Assembly (NCBI GenBank): GCA_965220775.1
Contig: OZ244845.1
Span: 310,001-374,000 of the forward strand
Length of the DNA stretch: 64,000 nt
Source of the DNA: G963664835 sp965220775
Lineage (GTDB): Bacteria; Chloroflexota; UBA6077; FW602-bin22; JBCLEL01
Reading direction: 5' to 3'
The notes under the pieces were generated by a model that was not told the DNA's origin, did no database searches, and was given only the letters and a program-made list of their open reading frames with translations. Every line of letters starts with the position of its first letter. The stretch's first letter is position 1. Positions 1 through 8,688 of the stretch are shown here, one piece after another. Made by a program: the position numbers and the translations under genes.

Positions 1-220
1 TAAGGAATTTACACTGGCGGATGGCACCAAAAAGACTTACGACATTGGAGAAGCACAATTCGAGATACAAAGTGAGGAGCGGATCTGCCCAGTAGTTTTC
101 GGCGATAAAGACGTTAAACTATTGGGGGCTGTTTCCCTTGAGATCTTCGGCTTGATTGCGGATACTTCCAATCAAGAACTTATTCCAACCCCAACTTTGC
201 ATCTGATCGGGTTGCGCTGA
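1..220 (+). CDS. Aspartic-protease-like protein, 3' end only
   Basis: The frame is open from the window edge (first full codon at position 2) to TGA at 218-220, giving about 72 residues. The tail contains LLGAVSLEIFGL and ends in a QELIPTPTL-type segment. This resembles the C-terminal half of small retropepsin-like (clan AA) aspartic proteases of bacteria, whose last strand reads similarly. The catalytic DTG part would lie upstream, outside the window, so neither activity nor length can be judged. A terminator follows directly. Confidence 0.6.
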   Translation, partial: KEFTLADGTKKTYDIGEAQFEIQSEERICPVVFGDKDVKLLGAVSLEIFGLIADTSNQELIPTPTLHLIGLR

Positions 221-226
221 CGACAT

Positions 227-261
227 AAGCCCTCCGGCGGCGACCGGAGGGCTTTCTCTTT
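227..261 (+). terminator. Rho-independent terminator
   Basis: A 9-bp perfect stem (GCCCTCCGG at 229-237 pairing with CCGGAGGGC at 244-252) closes a 6-nt loop and is followed by a T-rich tract (TTTCTCTTT). It sits seven bases after the stop codon of the protease-like gene and should end its transcript. Confidence 0.9.
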
Positions 262-923
262 GCCCAATCTCCTGATCCGTTTCTCATTCACTTGTGTAGT
301 TAAGTGTGTAATTCCCATAAATTGGGGGTTTGGGGAGGCTAGACTGTAGCCTCCATAGTCGCATCTTGGCCAGCATCCGTTCTACAAAGTCATGCACTGC
401 CACGGCAACGACAAAGGTCTGTCATCTTTCCGCCGGTGATAGAAATTGGCGTTAGTGTCCCCGTACGCGTGTAGATTGACACAAAAGAAACGCCCCCCAG
501 TATGGAGGACGTCGGGCCAGCGATGCTATCGCCGGCGGGAACGCGCATACTACGCAAACGAGAGCCTTTAGTCAAGCGCATTTCCTCCCGATTGCGCTCC
601 GCACCGACCGCGTCGTCCACCAAAGGTGGCCGTGTATTGAGCAAAAGCCAATTACCGAGCCGGGTACTCAACTCTGAAGGCTACGTATTGAATCGCCCAC
701 AGAGTTGGAATCGGAGCTACCTAGTCTCGCCTGAGTGTGGAAGTGCACGGGCAGGGCCGGCCATAGGTTTGCATTAGCTGGCAGGCCCTTTACGCCACGC
801 AAGTGAAATTGTTTGGTTATGTCAATGACGTCCGCCTCTCTCATACCTCGGCGTGCCGGCGGCAACCGGTATGTGCGATTATTATGAAGAGCCCACATCC
901 CGACGGCGGAGAAAGAAGGACAC
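262..923. other. Intergenic stretch, no supported gene
   Basis: About 660 bases without a convincing gene. Short open frames exist on both strands but have no good ribosome binding site, no recognisable domain, and overlap each other. No tRNA-like or structured RNA signature was recognised. Confidence 0.5.
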
Positions 924-1292
924 ATGAGAATATTCGGTATTGCCAGCGAGATCGAGATAGCGAAACTCCACGAAGAGCACGGCTGGATCCTCATCGATGG
1001 CGAATCCATAGAAGCCGGCTTCAAGTTCGTGCGCGACACGTTCATATTCACCGATAAGCGAATCATCCTGATAGATGTCCAGGGAATAACTGGGCGCAAG
1101 AAAGAATACCTATCGATTCCCTACGACCAGATTTCGAAGTTCAGTGTGGAAACGCCCGGACCGCTTGACTTGGATGCGGAGATCAAGATCTGGGTCCGTA
1201 GCCTACCGGAGCCTATAGAGAAGAAGGTCAACTTCGAGACGAAGATCAAGCCGGTACTGAAAATATTGTCCAACCATGTGCTGAACGGGTAA
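924..1292 (+). CDS. Bacterial PH-domain protein (bPH_1 type)
   Basis: A 122-residue soluble protein. The pattern of an N-terminal helix with an acidic stretch, then FKFVRDTFIFTDKRIILID, a GITGRKKEYLSIPY turn, and SVETPGPLDLDAEIKIW is that of the bacterial pleckstrin-homology family PF08000. The length equals a single domain. The start ATG has AAGGA five bases upstream. Members are usually uncharacterised cytosolic proteins. It stands alone here, with no obvious operon partner. The family call rests on motif recall; no function can be given. Confidence 0.8.
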   Translation: MRIFGIASEIEIAKLHEEHGWILIDGESIEAGFKFVRDTFIFTDKRIILIDVQGITGRKKEYLSIPYDQISKFSVETPGPLDLDAEIKIWVRSLPEPIEKKVNFETKIKPVLKILSNHVLNG

Positions 1293-1638
1293 GGAGCGGC
1301 GTTAGAGTTATTATCATGGAGTAGTGGAGATTCCCTCTCGGCGACAACGAGGCCGAAGGTTCTCTGCTCCCGCTCGTCATCGCTCATATCACAAGGGGTT
1401 CACCACTTATGGGACGGCCGCTCAAAATCGTTGGTGGCTGTCGATTCTTCTAGCAAGCTGTAGCCCTAGGATCCGCTTGTGCAAGAATTTATCCAGATTC
1501 GAGAGTAATTTCCCTCAACTGCGCAAGTTATGATTGAATAGAGGCTATCAGTTGTGGCGGCGCTCCACATCACCACCAAGTTTGGCATTCGGCTTGTAGC
1601 GATTAACGCTACACGACAGGAGAGACGAGGAAGAGCTC
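1293..1638. other. Intergenic stretch
   Basis: About 345 bases between the PH-domain gene and the SH3b lipoprotein gene. An open frame of about 69 codons exists but has no domain or ribosome binding site. The stretch presumably carries the promoter of the lipoprotein gene; no convincing -35/-10 pair was seen. Confidence 0.4.
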
Positions 1639-3153
1639 GTGTCAGATAACCCAGGCACCGTTCCGCTCATCGGCCGGCCGATCAAGATCGTCGGCGTACT
1701 GTTCATACTTGCGCTGGTACTGGCAAGCTGTAACCCCTTCGATCAGGGCGGACAAGAGGTCGAACCCACAGTTTCCGAACCAGTGCCGACCGCGACCGAA
1801 GCGTCGTCCCGCGCTACTCCTACGACAATACAGGTGACTTCTACACGTGCCAGCATTTCCGCGGCCGCCACGCCTACCAACGTCCGGCGGACTGCGACTC
1901 GCACCAAGCTCCCGTCGACCCCAAGCGCCACTGAGGCGCCGCTCACAGGAACTCCTTCTGAAGTTTCATCGACCCGTACTGCCACTGAGGCGCCGCTCAC
2001 AGGAACTCCTTCTGAAGTTTCATCGACCCGTACTGCCACTGAGGTGCCGCTCACAGGGACTCCTACCGAAACCGAAGTGCCGCCTACCGAGCCGGCAGAT
2101 GTTATCTACCTTGTCGCCAACACCGATGGCGATGGAGTAAACATCCGCCGGGCGACTGATGACACTGAGAGCATCAAAGTTTGGCCCGACGGAACCGAGA
2201 TGGTAGTCGTAGGTCCAGACGTAACTGCCGAGGGTAGGCTCTGGAAGAATGTGCGAGATCCGGATGGAAACGTCGGGTTCGTGGCAGCGGAGTATCTGGA
2301 CGTGCAGCAACCTGCCGAGGCAACAACCACCGCGACAGTAACACCCGATGCCGAATCGGCAGAAACGACGACTACTCCAGATGCCCTCGAAGTCACGCTC
2401 TTCGTCGGCAGAACGAACGGTGACGGAGTCTACGTCCGCCGGCAAGTCGATTCCACTGACAGAATCAAGGCTTGGCCCGATGGAACGAAGTTGGTCGTCG
2501 TAGGCCCAGCCGTAGCTGCGGGTGGTAGAGTCTGGAGAAATGTGCGAGACCCGGATGGAAATGTCGGGTTCGTGCCGTCAGAGTATCTGGTGGATACGCT
2601 CCCGACTGCCGTTGTGGAGCCAGATCAAACCCCAACGCCTGAGGCCACAACCTCTGTACCTACCGCTGCTGCTACCGCTACTGCAACGGCAACGGCCGCC
2701 GCTCGTGCTACCGCCACTCCTACCATTGCCGTTGCTATTCCCAGCCTTGAATGCGCAAGCCCTGCCGAGAGACCATACTTGGAGGCGCTTCTCGGCGATT
2801 ACGAGCGCACCCGTCAATCGTTGCAGGCTTTCGGGACCCTTATGAATAACGCCGCCACCAACCAAAGCCTCCTGACAGATCCCACTTGGCGTCAAAACGT
2901 GGCCGGACATCTCGATTCTCTTCGAGCCACCGCCACCAAAATCCGTGATCTGGATCCACCTGACTCTGTACAGAACATACAAGTACACGCAAGAAATGCG
3001 GTCCAAAACATACTCGCCGCGGTCGATCTCTTTGAGAGCGGTCTTCAAGACTCAAATCAGTCCGAACTTGAAAGGGCCACTGGTCATCTCCAGACGGCCA
3101 ATCATCACGCCAGTCAACTCCAGGCTGCGCTAGGCCAGCTTTGTAATAGGTAG
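1639..3153 (+). CDS. SH3b-domain lipoprotein with Thr/Pro-rich linker
   Basis: A 504-residue exported lipoprotein. A GTG start (AGGAAGAG upstream) is followed by a hydrophobic segment and lipobox LASC near residue 31. Residues ~35-155 are a Thr/Ser/Pro/Glu-rich linker containing an exact tandem 18-residue duplication. Two bacterial SH3 domains follow (~155-225 and ~250-320). Each has the VNIRR/VYVRR strand, a KVWPDGT turn and RDPDGNVGFV, typical of SH3b. After a second Thr/Ala-rich linker comes a mostly helical domain of about 130 residues (~375-504) that I do not recognise. A cell-surface ligand-binding role is likely, perhaps to peptidoglycan or another envelope component. It appears monocistronic. 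Confidence 0.85.
   Translation: MSDNPGTVPLIGRPIKIVGVLFILALVLASCNPFDQGGQEVEPTVSEPVPTATEASSRATPTTIQVTSTRASISAAATPTNVRRTATRTKLPSTPSATEAPLTGTPSEVSSTRTATEAPLTGTPSEVSSTRTATEVPLTGTPTETEVPPTEPADVIYLVANTDGDGVNIRRATDDTESIKVWPDGTEMVVVGPDVTAEGRLWKNVRDPDGNVGFVAAEYLDVQQPAEATTTATVTPDAESAETTTTPDALEVTLFVGRTNGDGVYVRRQVDSTDRIKAWPDGTKLVVVGPAVAAGGRVWRNVRDPDGNVGFVPSEYLVDTLPTAVVEPDQTPTPEATTSVPTAAATATATATAAARATATPTIAVAIPSLECASPAERPYLEALLGDYERTRQSLQAFGTLMNNAATNQSLLTDPTWRQNVAGHLDSLRATATKIRDLDPPDSVQNIQVHARNAVQNILAAVDLFESGLQDSNQSELERATGHLQTANHHASQLQAALGQLCNR
1929..2075 (+). repeat. 54-bp in-frame tandem repeat in the lipoprotein linker
   Basis: Two essentially identical 54-bp units (1929-1982 and 1983-2036) encode the 18-residue motif starting ATEAPLTGTPSE. 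A third, diverged partial unit follows. Near-identity at DNA level indicates a recent duplication by slippage or unequal exchange. It changes only the length of the extracellular linker. Confidence 0.9.
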
Positions 3154-3197
3154 CGCTGGGTCTCGCCCCCAGCCAAGCGCGCGGCCGGCCTTTGATA

Positions 3198-3365
3198 CGA
3201 AAGCATGTCCCGGACTCCGATCCGGGATGTGCCCTTCAATCAACCTCGATGCCGGCTCTCCACGGGCGAAACGTGCCGAATTGTAGACCGATGGTCGATG
3301 GCGGAATGAGAAAATGTAGCGCGGTCGAAGACTTCGCGAGGCGAGGGGCTTGTCCCCCGCAGGGG
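3198..3365 (-). repeat. Dispersed repeat family B, copy 1
   Basis: Read on the minus strand, it begins with GGGGACAAGCCCC, continues through AGCGCTACATTTTCTC, and ends with ATCCCGGATCGGAGTCCGGG followed by ACATGCTTTCG. The same two ends flank a variable middle at 21724-21870 and 40194-40330. Both ends are imperfect palindromes able to form hairpins. This copy carries an extra block of about 24 bp after the first hairpin. It lies in the 708-base gap between the SH3b lipoprotein gene and the rmlD-like gene. Confidence 0.75.
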
Positions 3366-3582
3366 TCGGGGTGGGGTGTGGCAGAATCCGCCGCGCCAAT
3401 TCGCTGTACCAAACCACAACTCCGTCTTTTTATTCCTTGGCGTGCCGGGGCACCAGCCGGCCCAGCTGCTCCGCCCGGCATCCCGCCGTTAACGTGGCGA
3501 TTCTCCGGCGAAAAGTTGGCACTTGTCTGCTATCATGTAAGCAAGAACAAACATGCGAGAATAGAGCGCCGGCGATCGACAC

Positions 3583-3720
3583 ACCTGTTTTTGCAAAACA
3601 AACTCCTACACACACGAGGATGGAGCGGGCGTAATCGAAAAACCTGTTTTTGCAAAACAAATTCCTACGCACACGAAGGTGGAGTAGGGGCAATCGAAAA
3701 ACCTGTTTTTGCAAAACAAC
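3583..3720. repeat. 59-bp tandem repeats containing TTTTTGCAAAA
   Basis: Three copies of CCTGTTTTTGCAAAACAA start at 3584, 3643 and 3702, exactly 59 bp apart. The intervening 41 bases are also clearly related (TCCTAC..ACACGA.G.TGGAG). This makes a tandem repeat of about 2.3 units rather than repeats with unique spacers. The core TTTTGCAAAA is palindromic. No terminator function is evident, as the preceding gene ends 430 bases away. A protein-binding or mobile-element origin is possible. Confidence 0.8.
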
Positions 3721-3861
3721 TTGCCAGCCAATCTTTGAGCCAGACGACCATCTCTCGCTCTCTCATAGACGACGCCTTTGTGATAAAGGTGCAAATCCGC
3801 CTCTCCCGTATTGCACGTTGAAAAGGCGCTAACACATCCGCCCGGCTGAGGAGGCAAGGCA

Positions 3862-4719
3862 TTGCGGGTACTGCTAACCGGCGCTCGCGGTCAGCTCGCG
3901 ACCGACTTGGCCAAGGTTCTCGTCGACGAGGACCTTATCGCCCTGAGTCACGGCCAACTCGACATCGCCAGCCGGCCCCGGGTAGACCTCGCCATAGGCA
4001 CCCACAACCCCGACGTCGTCATCAACACCGCGGCCTTTCATCGGGTCGATGATTGCGAAAGAGAGATAGAGAAAGCCTTCGAGGTCAACGTCTACGGCGT
4101 CCGCAACATTGCGTTGGCCTGCAAGGAGTCGAGCGCCGCGTTGCTGCACGTCAGCACCGACTACGTTTTCGATGGCGCAAAGCGTACCCCATACCTTGAA
4201 GACGACGCGGCCCGACCCATCAGCATGTACGGCATCTCCAAGATGGCGGGGGAGCTTGTCGTTGCCTCGACGTTGGAGCGCCACTACATAGTGCGTTCGT
4301 CCGGCCTCTATGGAGCGGCCGGCGCCTCCGGCAAAGGCGGAAACTTCGTGAACACCATGCTCCGGCTGGCACGGGAGGGTAGGGCGATCAAAGTTGTGGA
4401 CGATCAGCGTCTCACCCCGACCTACACGCCGGACCTGGCGCGCAAGATTGCTTGGCTCATCAAGTCCGAAAGCTACGGCGTCTGGCACGTCACCAATGGC
4501 GGAGACTGTACCTGGTACGAGTTCGCCGCCAAGATCTTCGAAACGGCCGGCCTCAACCCACCGCTGTCCCCTACAACCACGGCCGACTTCCGCGCACCGG
4601 CGAAACGGCCGGCCAACTCAGTCCTTGCCCACGGCATGCTCCAGAGACACCAGGCAGATGATCTCCCTGCGTGGACGGAAGCGTTGGAGGCCTATTTGAG
4701 GGAGATCGGGGTTGTGTGA
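3862..4719 (+). CDS. dTDP-4-dehydrorhamnose reductase family protein
   Basis: A 285-residue NAD(P)-dependent short-chain (extended SDR) enzyme. It has the Rossmann motif TGARGQLA at residues 6-13, the catalytic STDYVFDG segment, and YGISK (Tyr/Lys pair), all typical of RmlD, which reduces dTDP-4-keto-L-rhamnose to dTDP-L-rhamnose. Length is normal for the family. The start is TTG with GAGGAGG about eight bases upstream. It converges with a GDP-sugar dehydratase/reductase-like gene, so both probably serve deoxysugar synthesis for surface glycans. Exact substrate is inferred only. Confidence 0.85.
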   Translation: MRVLLTGARGQLATDLAKVLVDEDLIALSHGQLDIASRPRVDLAIGTHNPDVVINTAAFHRVDDCEREIEKAFEVNVYGVRNIALACKESSAALLHVSTDYVFDGAKRTPYLEDDAARPISMYGISKMAGELVVASTLERHYIVRSSGLYGAAGASGKGGNFVNTMLRLAREGRAIKVVDDQRLTPTYTPDLARKIAWLIKSESYGVWHVTNGGDCTWYEFAAKIFETAGLNPPLSPTTTADFRAPAKRPANSVLAHGMLQRHQADDLPAWTEALEAYLREIGVV

Positions 4720-4740
4720 TTCAGGCCGCCCCGCTTGAAG

Positions 4741-5691
4741 CTAGGCCCTAGCCCGCCAAGAATCTAGGATATTGCCGAGCGACCGATCGAGTGGGACCTC
4801 GGGTTTCCAGCCCAAGGCCTTCAGTCTGGAGTTGTCGCCGATGAGCACCGGCTCGTCAGACGGCCGCATACGGGCAGCGTCTCGCTCTACCGGAACCGGT
4901 GAGTTCGCCATCGAGATGAGACGGTCAAGCACCTCTTGGATCGAGTAGCCGATGCCGGAGCACATGTTATAGACATCCCCTGGGATACCCTTCTCAGCCA
5001 ATATCCAGAACGCTCGCGTCGCGTCCTCGACGTCGAGAAAGTCTCGCACAGCCTCCAGGTTGCCCACCTTCAGGCCCGTTCGCTGATCTCGCTCTATCTC
5101 CACAATACCCTGGCAGAAGTCCGACATCACGTCGGCAACTTTTCCAGGTCCGATAACCCTGAACGGGCGAGTCCGGACGACCTTCATCCCATGAGTCTCG
5201 GCGTACAGCTTAGCAAGCATGTCCGCCGCAACCTTGCTCACGGCGTAGGGACTGGCCGGACGGACCGTCCTATCCTCCTTGATTGGTACCTCTTTCGGTG
5301 AGATGAACCCATACTCCACGCAGGAGCCGGCAACCACGACGGTTGACCTTGGACTCGCCTTTCGTATCGCCTCCAGCAGATTCAGCGTCCCGAAAACATT
5401 GACCTCGAAGGTGGCTTCAGGCTGGCGCCAAGACACCGTCGGAAAGCTCTGTGCCGCCAGGTGGAAAACCACGTCCGGGCTAACCTCCCGAACGACCGCC
5501 TCTAGCCGGCCCTTATCGAGAATGTCACATGCGAACAAGCCCAGCTCGTTTTTGACACCCTCCAAGCCGTGCGAATCCTTGCGCAAAGTGCCATATACTG
5601 CCGAGCCCTGCTCCAAAAGGAACTCGGCGAGATGAGATCCCAGGAATCCACCGATACCGGTAACGAGACAACTTGGCCTCGAGCCTTGGAT
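4741..5691 (-). CDS. NDP-sugar dehydratase/reductase (GDP-mannose 4,6-dehydratase-like)
   Basis: An extended SDR with FHLAAQS, the catalytic Ser segment VVAGSCVEYG, YAVSK (Tyr/Lys), RPFRVIGPG and a C-terminal SDEPVLIGDNSRL region. These match GDP-4-dehydro-6-deoxymannose reductases and GDP-mannose dehydratases. The first usual start codon, TTG at 5616, lies downstream of the NAD-binding motif TGIGGFLGSH, which is encoded in the same open frame at about 5630-5661. The frame stays open to a stop at 5692-5694 with no ATG, GTG or TTG. Translation therefore probably starts at a rare codon such as ATC at 5689-5691, or the 5' end carries an error. The start given is approximate. Confidence 0.8.
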   Translation of the reverse strand: MQGSRPSCLVTGIGGFLGSHLAEFLLEQGSAVYGTLRKDSHGLEGVKNELGLFACDILDKGRLEAVVREVSPDVVFHLAAQSFPTVSWRQPEATFEVNVFGTLNLLEAIRKASPRSTVVVAGSCVEYGFISPKEVPIKEDRTVRPASPYAVSKVAADMLAKLYAETHGMKVVRTRPFRVIGPGKVADVMSDFCQGIVEIERDQRTGLKVGNLEAVRDFLDVEDATRAFWILAEKGIPGDVYNMCSGIGYSIQEVLDRLISMANSPVPVERDAARMRPSDEPVLIGDNSRLKALGWKPEVPLDRSLGNILDSWRARA

Positions 5692-5948
5692 TTCAGACGT
5701 AATATCGCTCCACTTCTTACGTCAAAGCTGGACCAGCCACGCCAAGGTATCCTAGTCTTCACGAGTGGATCTGTACAGACTCGGCGATCAGGGGAGCGCC
5801 CGAAGGCAGGCTGATGGGGCGTGGATGAGATTGAGACTGCCGCCAACCCAATTGTTGCTACATCCGCAATCAGCAGGCCGGCGGACAAGCTGCTAAGCTT
5901 GCGTTCAACCAGCTTAGCGCAACTATCCGTGTTGCAGGTCGTGTCAGG

Positions 5949-7682
5949 ATGAAGAAGCTACGCCTCGCATTGTGCCAGATGAATGCTACCGTCGGCGATC
6001 TGGATGGCAACGCGGACAAGATCATCCAATCGATCGACGAGGCCCGCCGGCACGGCTGTGATCTGATCACCTTCCCCGAGCTCGCCCTCTCCGGCTATCC
6101 GCCCGAAGACCTGCTACTGAAGCCCAGCTTCATCCGAGACAACCTGAGAATGCTGGACCATATCGTTTCCCACTGCCATAACATCACCGCTATCGTCGGT
6201 TTCGTCGACGCCGGCGACGACATCTTCAACGCCGCCGCTGTCGCCAATAATGGACGGCTGGCCGGCGTCTACCACAAGCGTTTCCTGCCAAACTACGGCG
6301 TGTTCGACGAAGACCGTTACTTTCAAGCCGGTGACGAGTACCCGGTGTTCCAGATAGGAGACGCGGTGTTTGGCGTCAATATCTGCGAGGACATATGGTA
6401 CCCCGGCCTGCCCACCGCCGCCCAAGCCCAGGCCGGCGCCGAGCTGATCCTCAACATAAACGCCTCGCCTTTCCACGTCGGCAAGGCCGAGGAACGCGCC
6501 CGAATGTTGGCTGCCAGGGCCGCGGACTACACCGTCATCGTGGCTTACAACAATCTGGTTGGCGGCCAGGACGAGTTGGTATTCGATGGCAGCGCAATGG
6601 TGTTCGATCAGTTGGGGCGTTTGCAAGCCGAAAGCGATCAGTTCCGCGAGCAGACGCTGTACGTTGACCTTGATCTCGAGAGAGTGTTTCGGGCCAGGCT
6701 GCACGATCCCCGGATACGCAAGGAGCGACGCGGCTTCGATCCGGCTGCGGCCCGTGTAACAAAGGTGATTCTCGAACCGCGCTCCGGCGAGCGGGACGCA
6801 GTTCGGCCAGCGACCCCGTTCCGGCCTCTATCGGAGGCGGCCCAAGTGTACGAGGCCCTGACCCTGGGTACGAGGGACTACGTGCTGAAGAACGGCTTCA
6901 ATTGTGCGGTCATCGCCCTGTCTGGAGGTATCGACTCGAGCCTGGTTGCAGCGATCGCGGTGGATGCCCTAGGCCGAGACAACGTGGTAGGCGTATCCTT
7001 GCCATCGCGCTTCTCATCGGCCGGCAGCAAAGAAGATGCTCGCCGGCTTGCCGAAAACCTCGGCATCCGGTTCATCACGATCCCGATCGAGCCAGCATTT
7101 CAAGCAACGCTCGAAATGCTGGCGGACACCTTCGCCGGCCAGGCAGAGGGAGTGGCCGAGGAGAACCTACAGGCCCGCATACGCGGCAACGTCATGATGG
7201 CCCTGAACAACAAGTTCAACTGGCTCGTTCTCACAACCGGCAACAAGAGTGAAATGGCGACCGGCTACGCGACGTTGTACGGTGACATGGCCGGCGCGTT
7301 CGCCGTCATAAAGGACGTGTCGAAGACGCTTGTCTACGAGCTTGCACGCTACCGGAACTGCAGGGCCGGCTACGATCTGATACCGGATTCGGTCCTGACG
7401 AAAGAGCCTTCGGCCGAGCTAAAGCCTGATCAGCGCGACGTTGACAGCCTGCCGCCATATGATGAGCTGGACCCGATCCTGCAGGCCTATGTAGAAGACG
7501 ACCGCAGTCTTGAGGAAATAGTAGGCCAAGGACACGAACGGACCTACGCGGAACTTGCCATCGAGTTGGTAGACCGCAGCGAACACAAGCGCCGGCAGGC
7601 TCCGCCCGGCGTAAAAGTCACCCACCGCGCCTTCGGCCGCGACCGCCGGCTGCCGATCACGAATCGCTATCGGGGTGCATGA
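5949..7682 (+). CDS. nadE: Glutamine-dependent NAD+ synthetase
   Basis: A 577-residue two-domain enzyme that amidates nicotinate adenine dinucleotide to NAD+ using glutamine. The N-terminal nitrilase-type glutaminase (~1-260) shows the Glu of FPELALSGYPPEDL, the Lys of YHKRFLPNYGVFDE and the nucleophile of VNICEDIW. The C-terminal synthetase (~300-577) has the ATP-pyrophosphatase loop LSGGIDSS and TTGNKSEMATGYATLYGDMA. Length is that of the fused type found in many bacteria. It appears to be transcribed alone. Confidence 0.95.
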   Translation: MKKLRLALCQMNATVGDLDGNADKIIQSIDEARRHGCDLITFPELALSGYPPEDLLLKPSFIRDNLRMLDHIVSHCHNITAIVGFVDAGDDIFNAAAVANNGRLAGVYHKRFLPNYGVFDEDRYFQAGDEYPVFQIGDAVFGVNICEDIWYPGLPTAAQAQAGAELILNINASPFHVGKAEERARMLAARAADYTVIVAYNNLVGGQDELVFDGSAMVFDQLGRLQAESDQFREQTLYVDLDLERVFRARLHDPRIRKERRGFDPAAARVTKVILEPRSGERDAVRPATPFRPLSEAAQVYEALTLGTRDYVLKNGFNCAVIALSGGIDSSLVAAIAVDALGRDNVVGVSLPSRFSSAGSKEDARRLAENLGIRFITIPIEPAFQATLEMLADTFAGQAEGVAEENLQARIRGNVMMALNNKFNWLVLTTGNKSEMATGYATLYGDMAGAFAVIKDVSKTLVYELARYRNCRAGYDLIPDSVLTKEPSAELKPDQRDVDSLPPYDELDPILQAYVEDDRSLEEIVGQGHERTYAELAIELVDRSEHKRRQAPPGVKVTHRAFGRDRRLPITNRYRGA

Positions 7683-7801
7683 GCCTGCGCGACAAGGCCG
7701 GACGCTGGGGCCGATGAATAGCCCTGTCTCGCAATGCGTTATCAGCCCGCTCTTAGAAGACCCACACTAGCTCAACCGAGGTATTCAAAGGAGGATCGAA
7801 A

Positions 7802-8680
7802 ATGGCATCTTGGCGGATTAGCATCGGAAGCGTCACCTGGGGCAACGAGCCTGCCTACTACTGGATAACCCCACCTGCCATTGACGAAATGCTAGATGGG
7901 ATTGTAGCTGGCGGATACAGCGCGATCGAATGGTCATTGAAGCCATCTGACGATCCGGCGGTCGTCCAGCGCCATCTCGTCGAACGTGGAGTGACATTCG
8001 TCGGTTCGTTTTGCTTCGCAGACCTGATCGACAGAGCGAACCACGAAACCGAGATAGCGCGCGTGATGGACTTGGGTAGGCAGGTCAAGGACTTGGGCGG
8101 CGATACCGTTATTTTGTGTGATCCCATCAGACCGCACCGGAGCGAAATTGCCGGCCGGGTAACGCGGGAGGATGCGACGTCTGAGAGCGAGCACCAGGCT
8201 ATGGCGCTGGGGCTAAATCTGGCCGCCGAGAGCCTGGCAACGATCGGTGTCCAATCAACGTATCACCCGCATGCGGGTACGCTCATAGAGACTCGCTACG
8301 AGTTCGAAAGGCTCCTGGCTGCGGTGGATGAATCCTTGATCGGGTTCTGCCCGGACACCGGACATATCGCCTTTGCCGGCGACGATCCAGTCGCCGCATT
8401 CGTAGACTATTCCGAGCGCATAACCCATGTTCACATCAAAGATGTCGATGGCCCGCTTCTAGAGCGTTTCAAAGGCGAAGGACTCGACTTTATGGAGATG
8501 ACGAGACGGGGCGTCTTCGCGGCGCTGGGAAAAGGTACTGTTGACCTGGCGCGGGTAGTTGGTGCACTGACTGAGGCCAATTACCAAGGCTGGATCGTCG
8601 TGGAGCAAGACGCAGCCGCCAATCCGTTACAGGACTCAATAGCAAGCCGCGAGTTCCTCGAGTCGAGCGCAGCCGGCTAG
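7802..8680 (+). CDS. IolE-like TIM-barrel sugar isomerase/dehydratase
   Basis: A 292-residue AP-endonuclease-2 / xylose-isomerase-like TIM barrel. Matching features include GSVTWGNEP, a GYSAIEW strand, TYHPHAGT, the metal-site segment CPDTGHIAFAGDDP, THVHIKDVD and VVEQD. These resemble inosose dehydratase (IolE) and related sugar isomerases. The start has a near-perfect Shine-Dalgarno (AAAGGAGG). No other inositol genes are adjacent, so the substrate is unknown. A GCCGGC-based hairpin (8671-8689) separates it from the convergent methyltransferase gene. Confidence 0.85.
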   Translation: MASWRISIGSVTWGNEPAYYWITPPAIDEMLDGIVAGGYSAIEWSLKPSDDPAVVQRHLVERGVTFVGSFCFADLIDRANHETEIARVMDLGRQVKDLGGDTVILCDPIRPHRSEIAGRVTREDATSESEHQAMALGLNLAAESLATIGVQSTYHPHAGTLIETRYEFERLLAAVDESLIGFCPDTGHIAFAGDDPVAAFVDYSERITHVHIKDVDGPLLERFKGEGLDFMEMTRRGVFAALGKGTVDLARVVGALTEANYQGWIVVEQDAAANPLQDSIASREFLESSAAG

Positions 8681-8688
8681 CGGCCGGC

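Noticed and set aside
390..1099. Minus-strand open frames upstream of and across the PH-domain gene
   Set aside because: No domain, no ribosome binding site, and one overlaps the well-supported PH-domain gene.
3583..3720. Possible short CRISPR array
   Set aside because: The segments between the repeated cores are themselves related and the period is a fixed 59 bp with only three cores. No cas genes are nearby, so it is a tandem repeat.
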